A stretch of 64,000 bases of DNA from assembly GCA_023512835.1 (NCBI GenBank), contig CM042087.1, positions 47,457,682-47,521,681 on the forward strand, read 5' to 3'. The notes beneath the pieces were generated by a model. That model was not told where the DNA came from, made no database searches, and saw nothing but the letters and a program-made list of their open reading frames with translations. A program made the position numbers and the translations under genes. How positions within the stretch are numbered: position 1 is the stretch's first letter; the number at the start of each line of letters is the position of its first letter. Source of the DNA: Taxillus chinensis. Taxonomy: Eukaryota > Streptophyta > Magnoliopsida > Santalales > Loranthaceae. Of this stretch, positions 19,960 to 32,100 are shown in pieces.

Positions 19960-22211
19960 ATGTCTACAAATGAAATTATCGGTAGCTCAAATATTTCTTC
20001 TTCATCTACACCTATTGAGAGTAGTGAATCTCCTTTGATGGTAGATGGAGATAATGGAACTCCACGTACAAGTTCACCAGCAATAAATGTTGAAATTGAA
20101 AATGAAGAGGATGATGTCTTAAGCAAGTTGAAATCAAGTGTGTGGACTTATTTTAAGAAAAGGAAAGTTAGTGGTGTATTCAAGGCATTTTGCAATTATT
20201 GTTCAAGGCAACTTGATGGTGAAAGTAAAAATGGGAATAGACATTTGCATAATCATTACAAAAGATGTCTTAGGAGGACAATGATGAACATTAGGCAACA
20301 AATCTTGGTGCAAGAATAAAATAATTAAAAGGAATAACTAGTTTGAGTCCTTATCATTTTGATCATGTATCTAGAAAGGAGCTTACAAAAATGATTATCT
20401 TGCATAAGTATCCCCTTTCAATAGTTAAACATACTGGTTTAAGAAGTTATTCAACTTCCCTTCTACCAATGTTTAAGATGGTTTCAAGAAACACTAATAA
20501 AAAGGGATATTTTTAGCATGACATTGAAAGGGACAAATCAATGCAACAAATAGATACAAATCGAAGCTGAATTTCAATTACAAATGATATGTAGACTTCA
20601 AACAACAGAAAGCGAGGGTTTATGGTTGTAATAACACCTTTTATTGATGATATGTGGAGATTACAAAGCTGAGTTATGAGGTAATTTTATATTTAAAAGT
20701 ATTTGCTTATTTTTCTTATTTTAATAATTTTTTAGCTTTGTCTTAACTTGCTGGCATATTAACTGTTCTTATTTATTTATTTTTATGTTATATTTATTTA
20801 TATGCCATCTCCACATACAAAAAAGCTTCTTTCTGAAGTTCTTTTAGATGTTATGTTAGAGTGGAACAGTGATAGAAAGTTGTGCACTATGACCATGGAC
20901 AATTATAATACCAATGATGCAGTTATAAATATTATCTTAGATAGGCTTTATCGTAGTTCACTTATTATGCGTGGGTCTATGGTACATATGCGTTGTGCTG
21001 CACATGTTCTTAATTTGATTATACATGATGGATTGAGTGTCATTAGACCATGCATTGAGAAAGTTCGTGATAGTGTGGTGTTTTGGATGGCTTCAACAAA
21101 GAGTAGCAAAAGTTTGAACAAACCAGACAACAAATGCACATTGAATGTACCAAAGAACTAGTCCTTGATTGTAAAACTCGTTGGAACTTAACATATCTTA
21201 TGCTTTCTGTTGCTATTGAATATCAAGATGTTTTCTTTCATTTGAAACAAAGGGAGTCAGCTTATAATTGCATGCTAAGTGAAGAGGATTAGGAAATAGC
21301 AAGTGATATATGTAAGAGATTGTTAGTATTTTATAAGGTGATAGAGGTATTTTTAAGTACTTCATATCCTACTGTTAATCTTTTCTTTCCTAAGCTTTGT
21401 GAGATAAAAATAGCATTGAATTCATGGTTCACAAGCACAAATAATATGATTAGAGGCATGACATTTAGAATGTTGGAGAAGTTTGATAGCCATTGGAATG
21501 TTATTCATGGGATTATCTTTGTGGCAACCATTTTAGACCCAAGGTATAAGATTACATTGTTGGAATATTATTTTCCTAAGCTCGAGATGAACTTCAAAGG
21601 ATTAGAGATATTTGCTATTAAATGCTTCATGACTATAATTCTGGGCGATTTGGTATGGAAGCAAGTCGTGGCAACTCTACAAGTGAGGACGCAATGGCAA
21701 CTGATGACTCCCTTATTAATTTTGATAATTTTGTTAGTCAGAAAAAGAAAGGTAGGAATACAAAATTGGAGTTGGACCATTACCTTGAGGATGATCTTAT
21801 CCCACAAACTTTAGTTTTTGATATTTTGAATTGGTAGAAAGCTAATGGGCCTAAGTATCCTACTTTGGAACGAATTGTAAGGGATATCCTAGCTATTCCA
21901 ATTTCAACAGTTGCTTTAGAGTCAACATTTAGTACAAGTGGAAGGTTGTTAAGTCTACATCGAAGTAAACTTCATGCAAAAACTATAGAAGCATTAATGT
22001 GTGCTCAAAATTGGTTATGGGCAAAAATTAAAGGTAATTAAAGTATGAAACTAGTTTTTTTTTTTTGTTAAGTGATTAATGTTGTATTTATAATTTTTCT
22101 TGACTATTTGTTTGAATTAAAAAAATTTTTGTAGGTACATCATCTATAAAACAAGAACATATAGATATTCAAAACATCTTCAATGATTATGATGAAGACG
22201 ACAAAGGTTAG
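19960..22211 (+). pseudogene. hAT transposase (BED finger, hATC), broken
   Basis: ATG at 19960 opens a 119-codon frame with an acidic Ser-rich N-terminus, then a BED-type zinc finger. In this finger SVWTYFKK precedes CNYC and HLHNHYKRC supplies the remaining ligands. A stop at 20319 and further stops follow. An intron-like gap around 20683-20800 leads to a frame (20802-21161) with DNYNTNDAVI and RCAAHVLNLI, typical of the hAT RNase H-like core. The hATC dimerisation domain lies at about 21820-22041 (KYPTLERIVRDILAIPIST, ESTFSTSGR, LMCAQNWLW), after an in-frame TAG replacing a Trp. A last small exon (22135-22211) encodes an acidic tail. It resembles RICESLEEPER-like hAT proteins but cannot be translated whole. 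Confidence 0.85.
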
Positions 22212-22749
22212 GTTAATAGCGTGAAAGAAAGCGATATGACTTAAAGATTGGATGTGTATGTAAGAATTTTCAAATTATACACACTTTTAATATGTGATTC
22301 TTATTTACAACTAGAGAATTAGTGGGTGGGAGGTTTCATAATTTATGAATGTTGTATATTAGGATAGAATTCTAGCTGGGTTTAATTCTACTTGATGTGC
22401 CCTTCTTGCTGCGATTTTTACAATTAAATTTTATTTATAAGCATAAAGGCCATATGTAGTTTTTTGATTCCAGTTAGAAGCTTAAAGGCCACGTGAATTT
22501 TTAGATTGCTTTGAATTGTCACTTCTAAATTCTAATTATGCATGACTGATTCTCATATTGCAATTGGGTTATCATTTTTTTTTTTGAATTTGATTGACCT
22601 CTTGAATTTACCTTTTTTGTTATGTTACAACAAAATCTATGTAAAGAAGAAAAGGAGGAATAATGATATCTCTTGCAAATGAATTGCAAGTTTTTTTTTT
22701 TCATTGCAAATGGGTCTGTAGGTTTTTTAAATTATTATAATTTATCAAT

Positions 22750-22878
22750 ATGTTATATTTGTAATTTTTTCTAACTATTTGTTTGAATTGTTGTTGTTTT
22801 GTAGGCACATTATCTACAAAATAAGAAGATATAAACATTCAAAGTATCTTGAATGATTATTATGAAAATGAAAGTTGA
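22750..22878 (+). repeat. Second copy of the hAT terminal exon
   Basis: The intron end plus last exon at about 22080-22211 is repeated here some 670 bp downstream. Both have CTATTTGTTTGAATT, a TTTTGTAG acceptor, and an exon with the same codon order. The second exon (from 22805) has a stop early in the frame and ends TGA at 22876-22878. The first copy joins in phase with the hATC exon; the second is more decayed. Confidence 0.75.
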
Positions 22879-23270
22879 ATCAATTGAACAAATGGATATG
22901 CCTTTTCTATTTTGTTGGTTTTAGTGGTTGGGTACTTGGATGTTTAAAGCTATACTTCATTTTATTGTTTTATATTTAATTTTTATTAATGGTTTGCATT
23001 CATTTGAGTTTTTGGATGGTTAGTATTAATGTTTTGATGGCTACTTTGATGATTTCTTATAAATGTTATATGTTACATATTTCATTCAACTAGAATAATA
23101 ATTGTTAAATCAGGTCGGTCGAGTCAGGTCAATAATTTATGATTGTGTTTGGGCAGTATGAGGGTAACCTGCCCCAACACCGGGGCGGGGTGGGTTCAGA
23201 TATTCATTTTATATGTTTAGAGTGGGATCGGGTCACTCACTACCCAGTCCGACCGCCTCGTTGCCCTTCC

Positions 23271-24540
23271 CACATTTGGGTTTATAGTTTTTTAAAACAA
23301 TCATATTTTTAAAAAAATCTACGTAATCAAAAATTCTAGGTCCCAATTCCCAATACCAGGAAAGTTTTTTTTTCATATTTAATAAATTTTAGTTACACAT
23401 AAATTCAAATTTTACTAACCATATCTCTATTTAATTAATTATTTCACGTTATTTTTTTTCTTTCATGAAATCATCATATGAGATAATAAGGTTTTTTTTA
23501 CTTTATTTTTATTAATTTAATTATTACATTTACAATGTTATTTATTTTAATACTTTACATATTTTTTATTCGTATTTAAATAATTATTCAAAATATAAAA
23601 ATCTTTAAAGAAAAAAATCATAACCAAATAGAATTAATGGAGATAATATATAATATTAACAAAAAAAAACTAATAAATTTTTTTAATCAATTACAATCTA
23701 ACATACAATGACATGAGCCATTGTACGTATTACATTTATAATTTCAAATACTTTTTGTATTGGGCGTTTGCCGCCACAATTTTTAATGCTTTCTTATTTT
23801 TACCATTTATCCCCTTTTTAATGCTGCAAAATGCTAACAATATATGACTTGTATTGGGATTTAAATTTTTTCTAATCCTAAGACTCAATCTATTGTTTAA
23901 ATAATCAAGATTCACCTTTCGATCCTTTATCTAATTATTCAAGACATGTAATAGATTCATGACACCCAAACATAAATTAAATTAATAGAAGAAAATCATT
24001 CATATAATAAAAAAATAATAATAAATTAAAAGCCATACAATCACAAAATTGAGATTAAACTACTCCCAATCCATAGGAAGAACAAATTTAAATAAACATA
24101 ATTATATATAAAATCATGAAATTAAGATTACAAAGAGAAAAAAAAAAAACAAATCAACCTTTCATGAAAGTATACAAATGATCCTCTCCCAAAACCAATA
24201 TATTTTCTATCTAAAATCACATAAAAGTTTCTCAAAATCAAAAGAAAAATCTAAAATCAAAACTAAAATTCTTGGGCCGTCAAAGAAAGCTCCTCAATGT
24301 TTTAGAACCCCAACTCTAACATAAGTATAGCCCTTATATACTCTCCAAAGTATTATATTAAAATAATTAAAAAAATACATAAAAGAAAAAGAAAAAATAA
24401 AATGTCATCAAAACTGGCCATGGCCACCAAAACCTCAGCCGTCAGCCATTAAAGCAATTCCTTCTCTAATTTAGCTGTTTTGCACTCTGAATCTACCTTT
24501 ATACATTATAGCAACTCCAATTAAGTCGAAAATTCTCTAA
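23271..24540. other. AT-rich DNA, no gene seen
   Basis: The stretch has dispersed A- and T-runs and no open frame above the noise. Nothing in it could be tied to a known element. Confidence 0.55.
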
Positions 24541-26300
24541 GAACCTACAAAACACACCAAAATACTAAAAACAGATGTTAATTAAATAAAATATAACATA
24601 AACACAATAAAACATTTTAAAATCCATTAAAATAGAAGATGAACACATACAAAAAATGCATATAAAATGAGTAAATCAAAATCCCCACACTTGCCTCTTA
24701 CTCATCCTCGAGCAAGGACTAAAATAAACACACAATCACTCAAAAAAGGTAAAAAAAAAAATAAGAAAATAAAAATACAAATAAGAATATGAGAAATTCC
24801 AAATATGCAAGCACCATACAAATGAAAATAAAATGCTAGCAAGGAATGAGCAAAGACAACCCTAAGCTTCTACATGTCCTTTCTCACACTTAGTCCAACA
24901 ATTACATGTTTTCATAGCTAAGGAACTAAGGAACAGTCAAGTTAATCAATTAATAGAGCAAACAACCATAAATTCTTGGAGTCCTCTCAATGGAAGCCAA
25001 AAATGCCTCACTCAAGTGGTAATCTCACTTCACTCAACACTCCAAACCTCCATGGATTTTCAGATCGTAAGAAAGTGAAAGCAAGTCCCTCATTGTGGTG
25101 ATACAACAATTCTTACCACAAGCCAAATGCCTTTGCCAACATGCCACCATGAGAGGTAAGCTACCAAATATGATGCTCTAAACTAACATAAGGCTCAATC
25201 TCATCTTTTTTTTTTGAATAAACATTCAACTAATTGTAATTCTTTTTTATATTTTTTCAAACTAAGTGGCATAAAAATATATATGTTAATAATCAAACTA
25301 ATGGGGTTTACAAAATCAACATTCCCTTGGGCTTAAATATCAAAATTATGCCACAAGGATTACAAATAAAATTACCCCATTTACATATAGTGCCACAACT
25401 AAGAGAAATAAAACATAAAATAGCCAAATATACATGGTTGGCCAAGTCACCTATTAATGGCAAACAATAAAGCTCTTATTCTTTCTCCTTTCTTTTCTTT
25501 TTTTAAAGGATTTCTCTTTTCTTTTTTTTTTTCAAATTTGAGCCACACCCTATAGAGCACCAATCTAGACAACTAACATCAAGGCAACATGTGACTCTAG
25601 CCCAACATTCAAGCACCAACCCATCACCACAACACAACTATGCAATCACTTGCCCAAGATCATCAATCAGGAGGCCAATCACACATAAAAGAATAGAAGA
25701 TGCATGGAATGTATCGCTCTTAACACACAACTCCAAGAAAATATAAGGCATTCACCCTATAATTCAAAAACTCAGAAAAGAACCCAAGTCCTAGCTCAAA
25801 CACGCAATGATCTCATCCTAAGCACAAGAAAAAGAATACATAGGCCTAAAGGTATACTTTCTCAAACCAAACCACACATAATAGCTCAAGTATGGTAAAT
25901 AGCAAAAATTAAAAATTTTCACTAAAACTAGCATATTAAGAATATCTCCAGGCTCATGCAAACAGTCATGCAATCACACGAAATAAAACAAAGATAAACA
26001 ATCATATGAATTCTCCACCACACTTGAAAGACAATGTCCTCATTGTGAAAGAAAATAAACACTCACACAAAGCATGTAAGAACACATAGCTAACAAAGAA
26101 GGAATGGGTTTTATTTAAAAATCAGGTAGAAGTGAGAAAAAATAAGAAAAATAAATACCACAACAATATCAAGTGAGCGTGGAGTGTAAGAGAGATCATA
26201 CCTGTGTAAAATTAAAGAGATTCTTACATACTCTCTAATTAGTCGACGAGGGGAGTGGCTACATACAAGCAATAAGAACAAAAACAAAAAATACACCTAC
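24541..26300. mobile_element. Probable LTR-retroelement debris
   Basis: The block at 24588-24675 recurs, diverged, at 41290-41375 inside Ty3 fragments. It leads into CCCCACACTTGCCTCTTACTC and CATCCTCGAGCAAGG, wording typical of plant Ty3 LTR or 3' regions. I found no second LTR, PBS or duplication, so the edges are arbitrary and the class is inferred. Confidence 0.35.
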
Positions 26301-26302
26301 AA

Positions 26303-27160
26303 CTAGAAAAATAAAAAGAAAAAAAATAGATAAAATGAATAAATTATAAAGGGGATGAGAAGAGGATTTATAATATTCAATGACTCAAAATTAGAGCAAG
26401 ATGAACTAATTACCTTATGACTTATCTTCCCAGATTCTTGGACATGCAACCGAGAATCATCAATAATTACCTGTTCGGGGATGTCTCCCTCCACAAGAGT
26501 ATCATGTAAAGGCTTAACTCCATCTATGCCATCAATTAGTGGTGTACTCACAAGGTGGCAACTATCAATCATATCATCCATGGCTCTGCAAGATAAATCA
26601 ACACAAAACAGAGACCAAGAAGAAACACTATGCCCATTCATACTAATATCATTTATCTCCCTAAAAGGATGGTCACTCTCTAATCCAATAATGTACATAT
26701 ATTCACATAGTGCCGCAAGGCCACTAGCAAAAGGATTATTAGAAGGGATACAAAAATCCAAAAAATTATAAACCCTAAAATTAAACTCTCGATCTCCTCT
26801 ATGGACCCTAGTAAGGTATAATGTCTATCCTCAAAGGCATTCAAATTTATAAGACAATCAGAAGCGATGTTATGAGTTTCCTTAACTAGGTCCTCAAACA
26901 TGATATCATCAATGGTTGAGGTTTCTAAGTCTTTTTCCTATATGTAATTCATGAATGATGGAACAAAGAGATTTCATCTCACCATTATAACCACTACTTC
27001 CACAGTGAGTACAAAGCACAAGAAATAATAAATTAACATATGCATTATAAACAACATAAAAATTAGGATCATCATGAGTAACACCTAAATGCAATTGGTT
27101 CAACTGCTTAATAATAGCGTGTGAACATCGAAAGGGCTCATGCTTACAACTACAAAACAT
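26303..27160 (-). pseudogene. ORF relics of unknown family, minus strand
   Basis: Three minus frames follow each other in transcription order: 27160-26909 (MFCSCKHEPFRCSHAIIKQL), 26901-26680 (MFEDLVKETHNIASDCLINL) and 26761-26303 (MDFCIPSNNPFASGLAALCE). Together they look like one decayed coding region with frameshifts. The last part is acidic and contains PLHDTLVEGDIPEQVIIDD, then runs into a hydrophobic, poly-Phe tail that is probably non-coding. I recognise no domain. The position beside LTR-like debris suggests a retroelement protein, but a host gene remnant is possible. Confidence 0.3.
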
Positions 27161-27306
27161 GTAACTAACTGCACTTTAAAATAAAATAAAACACACACTA
27201 CCAATTCGAAAGAAAAAAAAAGTAAAAAAAAAAACAAATAAAAAATAGAGCAACAATAATAAAATAAAAAAAGTAGCAAATTTTTTTAAATAGCAAAAAA
27301 AACTTC

Positions 27307-28915
27307 TTAGCATCTGCATTTCACTTTTGAGTTTCCATTTTTATATAAACTCCTATATAAATTACGTTTTGTTTTAAAAATATTTCAGTCCAACCATTCA
27401 GATATTCATATAGATTTCAAAGATTAATTTGAAATCTGATAGGAAAAGATGCTACATTGTTCTAAATATGAAGAATATATATTATTTATTTCTTTTAAAA
27501 AAGAAAAAAGTGACAGGGCATTGAATATATTTATTTTCCTACGTGAGTCTGCAGTAGATTTTTTACTCAAAGTACACAAAATGATTGAACACTCCCACAC
27601 TCATGTAGTAATAGTGGCTGAAAGTGCCACTTTGACCGATCATTTTTTGTAGAGAAGGTGTTTTGAGTTGTGTAGTTTAAGGCGTGACACTAACGTTAAT
27701 CTTCTTTGGATGGAGGAATTACAAGATGCATTTATTAAATTTTTTAGGGGAATTTTAATATTCGATCACTAATTTTATAACCTAATAAAGTTATTCTATC
27801 AATTAAATATTTTTTTTTCTTTTTGCATAAATATAATTAAATATTTTAGCATTTTCATAAAAAAAGAGAAATTAGTTGGTGATTTGAAAATTCATGTATT
27901 TATTACAAATGAAGAAAATGAAGAGAGAGTCATCCCTCTCCCTTCTTGGAAATGAGACTTGCAAAGGGACATAATCTTTTTTTGAGATTTTTTGAATCAG
28001 TTACTTGATATTGACGACCTTGAAGTTCCACTAATTTTAAAAGATTATCTAAATGATCTCACATAGAAAATATCAGTGTTACATGAAGTTAGTGTTATGT
28101 AAGTATAAATTGATTTTAATGTTCAAACATAAATTGATTTTAATACTCAAACCATTTTATATGTAATAATGATGAACATACATCCAGGAATTTTCAGCTC
28201 TTACTTGACCATTCAAGTTTTTGGTGTCCAAGTGAGAGAGTGAATTTCTTAAACAACCTCTATCAACTTTTGAAGTCAAACTACTGAAATAGAAGTGATT
28301 TCATTTGAATTCTTGGAAACGACTTTAGATGTCAATGGTTGAAAGGTTGGATTTATACATTAGAAGAAGATACAACTTTCATTGAGATATTTAATTTTTC
28401 TCGTAAAGGTAAAAAGAAAAATACTAATCGATGTATTCCTAAGAAATACACAAATTGTAGATATGATTTGATTCGATTTGTCATTGTAGCTTATCATCAC
28501 TACAATGACTACGTTCATCTAACTGCGGAGAATTTTTTTATTAAAAAAACTATTTTCTTTTTATCCTTTCTTTTTTTCAATTATTAATTATTAAATGTCT
28601 CCCTTTCCCTATAATTTTTTGACAACAACAGAAATTGAAAGAATATTTTATTATAATTTTCCTGATCTATATATTACTCTCTCATGTTGCTTGAATATTT
28701 CTGTGATAATCAGGTAATCCTTCTCATGATATATGATAAGATTTAGTTTTAATTTGAATCATATAAAAAATTACTATCTAATAATTTTTTTGTTTATTTT
28801 GTGCACAAGATATTCTTGTAAAACGTGAATGAACGTAACTTCAAGATTTCAGGAATTTCTTATTATGTTCTATCTTTTTACTAATTCAATTTACATGTGA
28901 CAGGTATAATGAAGA
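27307..28915 (+). repeat. Long inverted repeat, left arm
   Basis: This ~1.6-kb arm is nearly the reverse complement of 29043-30652 (about 95% by eye). Matching landmarks include the frame at 27449-27652 (MLHCSKYEEYILFISFKKEK) and its mirror at 30510-30307, and 28339-28587 (GWIYTLEEDTTFIEIFNF) and its mirror at 29620-29336. The first base of clear match is CTTAGCATCTGCATTTCAC. The ORFs are mirrored because the DNA is mirrored; I recognise no protein family in them. Confidence 0.92.
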
Positions 28916-29042
28916 AAATTATATTGTCTGACATTATCTTCGAAGATAAATTTTTAACTTGGCTTCCAATAAAATCAACTAGTCTATGTTGTATTTCCAA
29001 ATCCTGATTTGTTGTTATATGGCATTTCCAAATCCTCTTACT
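28916..29042. other. Spacer of the long inverted repeat
   Basis: About 130 bp of non-mirrored DNA lie between the two arms. It contains the word ATTTCCAAATCCT twice (about 28993 and 29025). In a transcript this would be the loop of a 1.6-kb hairpin. The first part resembles sequence next to the third copy at 33175, so it may belong to the original element. Confidence 0.7.
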
Positions 29043-30652
29043 ACTTTACACATACCCACATGTAAACTGAATCGGTAAAAAGATATAACATAAGAAGAAA
29101 TTGCCAAAATCTTGAAGTTACGTTCATTCACGTTTTACAAGAATATCTTGTGCACAAAATAAACAAACAAATTATCAGATAGTAATTTTTTATATGATTC
29201 AAATTAAAACTAAATCTTATCATATATCATAAAAAGGATCACCTGATTATCACAGAAATATTCAAGCAACATGAGTGAGAGTAATATATAGATCAGGAAA
29301 ATTATAATAAAATATTCTTTCAATTTCTGTTGTTGTCAAAAAATTATAGGGAAAGGGAGACATTTAATAATTAATAATTGAAAAAAAAGAAAGGATAAAA
29401 AGAAAATAGTTTTTTTAATAAAAAAATTCTCCTCAGTTAAATGAACGTAGTCATTGTAGTGATGATAAGCTACAATGACAAATCGAATCAAATCATATCT
29501 ACAATTTGTGTATTTCTTAGGACTACATCGATTAGTATTTTTCTTTTTACCTTTACGAGAAAAATTAAATATCTCAATGAAAGTTGCATCTTCTTCTAAT
29601 GTATAAATCCAACCTTTCAACCATTGACATCTAAAGTCGTTTTCAAGAATTCAAATGAAATCACTTCTATTTCAGTAGTTTGACTTCAAAAGTTGATAGA
29701 GGTTGTTTAAGAAATTCACTCTCTCACTTGGACACCAAAAACTTGAATGGTCAAGTAAGAGCTGAAAATTCCTGGATGTATGTTCATCATTATTACATAT
29801 AAAATGGTTTGAGTATTAAAATCAATTTATGTTTGAACATTAAAATCAATTTATACTTACATAACACTAACTTCATGTAACACTGATATTTTCTATGTGA
29901 GATCATTTAGATAATCTTTCAAAATTAGTGAACTTCAAAGTCGTCAATATCAAGTAATTGATTCAAAAAATCTCAAAAAAAGATTATGTCCCTTTGCAAG
30001 TCTCATTTCCAAGAAGAGAGAGGGATGACTCTCTCTTCATTTTCTTCATTTGTAATAAATACATGAATTCTCAAATCACCAACTAATTTCTCTTTTTTTA
30101 TGAAAATGCTAAAATATTTAATTATATTTATGCAAAAAGAAAAAAAAAGCATTTAATTGATAGAATAACTTTATTAGGTTATAAAATTAGTGATCGAATA
30201 TTAAAATTCACATAAAAAATTTAATAAATGCATCTTGTAATTCCTCCATCCAAAGAAGATTAACGTTAGTGTCACGCCTTAAACTACACAACTCAAAACA
30301 CCTTCTCTACAAAAAATGATCGGTCAAAGTGGCACTTTCAGCCACTATTACTACGTGAGTGTGGGAGTGTTCAATCATTTTGTGTACTTTGAGTAAAAAA
30401 TCTACTGCAGACTCACGTAGGAAAATAAATATATTCAATGTCTTGTCACTTTTTTCTTTTTTAAAAGAAATAAATAATATATATTCTTCATATTTAGAAC
30501 AATGTAGCATCTTTTCTTATCAAATTTCAAATTCATCTTTCAAATCTATACGAATATCTGAACAGTTGGACTGAAATATTTTTAAAATAAAACGTAATTT
30601 ATATAGGAGTCTATATAAAAATGAAAACTCAAAAGTGAAATGTAGAAGCTAA
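29043..30652 (-). repeat. Long inverted repeat, right arm
   Basis: Reverse-complement partner of 27307-28915, with scattered substitutions and short indels. It starts near TTTACACATACCCACATG and ends at GTGAAATGTAGAAGCTAAG. I found no clear target-site duplication outside the two arms. The arms could be two insertions of one element in opposite orientation or a foldback element. Confidence 0.92.
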
Positions 30653-30959
30653 GTGAAAAAACAGCAACATACCACACTAGATTACAGTTGTTCATCATGG
30701 TGATAGAAGTTGGTGTGAAAAAGGAAAGAATCGCCTTCTTTGTCTTCTTCTCTTCATTTTGGGGCTGGGGGCAATGTTTTCCCTTTCCAATACAGACCCT
30801 ACAAAGGCAAAGATTTTTAGGAAATACTAACGACAGCAAAATGTTACTTACATCAACACACTAAATTGCTTAATTAACATACTAACATAAGTCATCCACG
30901 TCCTTTAACAAATGGCAAGAACGGTCAATGATGCTTTTGCTGTTGTGACAGTTTTACTT
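30653..30959. other. Non-repetitive DNA beside the inverted repeat
   Basis: The minus strand has an 85-codon frame (30839-30582) with a Cys-containing start (NLCLCRVCIGKGKHCPQPQN) that runs into the inverted-repeat arm as a hydrophobic tail. It has no recognised domain. A polypyrimidine tract plus AG (TTTGTAG) near 30802-30808 on the minus strand could be an acceptor for a short exon. Evidence for a real gene is weak. Confidence 0.2.
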
Positions 30960-31246
30960 CTAGGCCATTAATTGTCTTTGGCTCTCTGCAAATCCATTCG
31001 GTTGAAGAAGTACACACTGCAATTTACACCTAAATTAGTAATGTAAATTTTTGCAACTAGAATAATAATCAGCATGTGTGAAAAAGTGGTGTACTCGCCC
31101 AAGAAAAAAATACATTTGCATGGTGGGCTTATAGCTAGTATAAACTCGCAAGGCAACCCACAAAACTTCTACAATGCAACACAAACTTAGTATATTTTTT
31201 AATGTATATACACTTACATATCAAATGAGATCAAAAGTGTACTGTA

Positions 31247-31510
31247 CTAAAAAGCCACTTCAAGTATATCAATTCCCTCACCTTTCTCATCTCCCAAAAG
31301 GGTAGCAAAATCAAAGTGTTGACCTAACAGGTGCGAAGTAAGAGCGTTACAAGCATTAGTGACCTCTTCATATATCTTACATGCATTATACTCGGCCTTC
31401 ATTTCTGAGTCTTTCAAATCTGGATAGTGTTCCAAACCATACTCACATGTCGATAAATTACAAGGTGAACCTGTCAAGGAGGAAAGTTTATTCATTAATA
31501 AATAATTCAA
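31247..31510 (-). pseudogene. Duplicated small gene segment, copy 1
   Basis: The minus frame ends at a TAG (31249-31247) and contains YPDLKDSEMKAEYNACKIYE. This aligns with RYPLLKDRELEA...YAACKKYTEI in copy 2 at 34925-35126. A TTGACAG acceptor near 31470 suggests the exon begins there (SPCNLSTCEYGLEHYPDLK). The homologous exon in copy 2 also ends in a short acidic C-terminus before TAG, followed in both by TTTTTAGTAC(A/T)-type sequence. The function is not known to me. Preserved codons in two diverged copies suggest former coding use. Confidence 0.4.
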
Positions 31511-31759
31511 TCATATCGATGAAGAAAATAAAAAAAACAAGAAATACAACCCAAAAGTTAGGTGCCAATATAATATGAATGAATAATTTGTGGTGATTTA
31601 AAGAAACTACCGTCGGCATTCATAAGTGATGTGATTAGTACAAAACTTTTAGTTAGGAAGGAATAGGAGGTTTAGCGCTCAGTGACTTGAGTGCGTCTGA
31701 AAGGAGAAGGCGAATAAATAGTATGAGAAGGAATTAAAAAAAGCAAATACAAAAACAGT

Positions 31760-32100
31760 CCCTATGAAATCAAATTCCAAGACAAGGATGTGAGGGTACA
31801 ATCCAAAGCATCAAAAAAAATCACATATTGATAATATGAAAAGAGGCGGAGAGAGAGACCGCAATAGTTTGATCTTTTCTGTTGTTTAGGCTAGCAACAA
31901 TAAAAGTGTTGTCCTTCCTTCTTCTTTGGATTCAATTGATCGATTGGAGCAATATACCCCACCTCCACACGAAGAACATGAGCTTCCGACTTTGAACACC
32001 CATGCACATGCCATTAGGGTTTCTTATACCCCTACGCGTGAACTATCGTTTTCGCCATTGGATCATCCCGATTTGATCTAACACACTAAGATTTCCTTCC
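31760..32100 (-). other. 5' region of duplicated segment, copy 1
   Basis: The minus strand carries a leader-like stretch with matching words in copy 2 (35180-35430): GATCAAATCG, CAATGGCGAAAACG-like, TTAGGGTTTGTTATACC-like and GAGAGAGAC. In both copies it lies upstream (on the minus strand) of the small exon. It looks like promoter/5' UTR sequence, with the CCCTAA(T) words common in plant leaders. Confidence 0.4.

Larger units (their letters stand above)
19295..23270 (+). mobile_element. Decayed hAT transposon
   Basis: A degenerate hAT transposase (19960-22211) lies between GC-rich ends. The left end (GCCCGGCTAGTGAGCCGATG...GAGTGACCC) and the reverse of the right end (...GACTGGGTAGTGAGTGACCC near 23220-23260) share TAGTGAG and GAGTGACCC. 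The right flank also has GGGCAACGAGGCGG when reversed, as at other plant hAT ends. I could not establish an 8-bp duplication, so both edges are approximate. Confidence 0.65.

Noticed and set aside
27449..30510. Mirrored ORF pairs in the inverted repeat as two divergent genes
   Set aside because: The mirroring follows from the inverted DNA. No protein family is recognised, and the flanking frames are full of stops.
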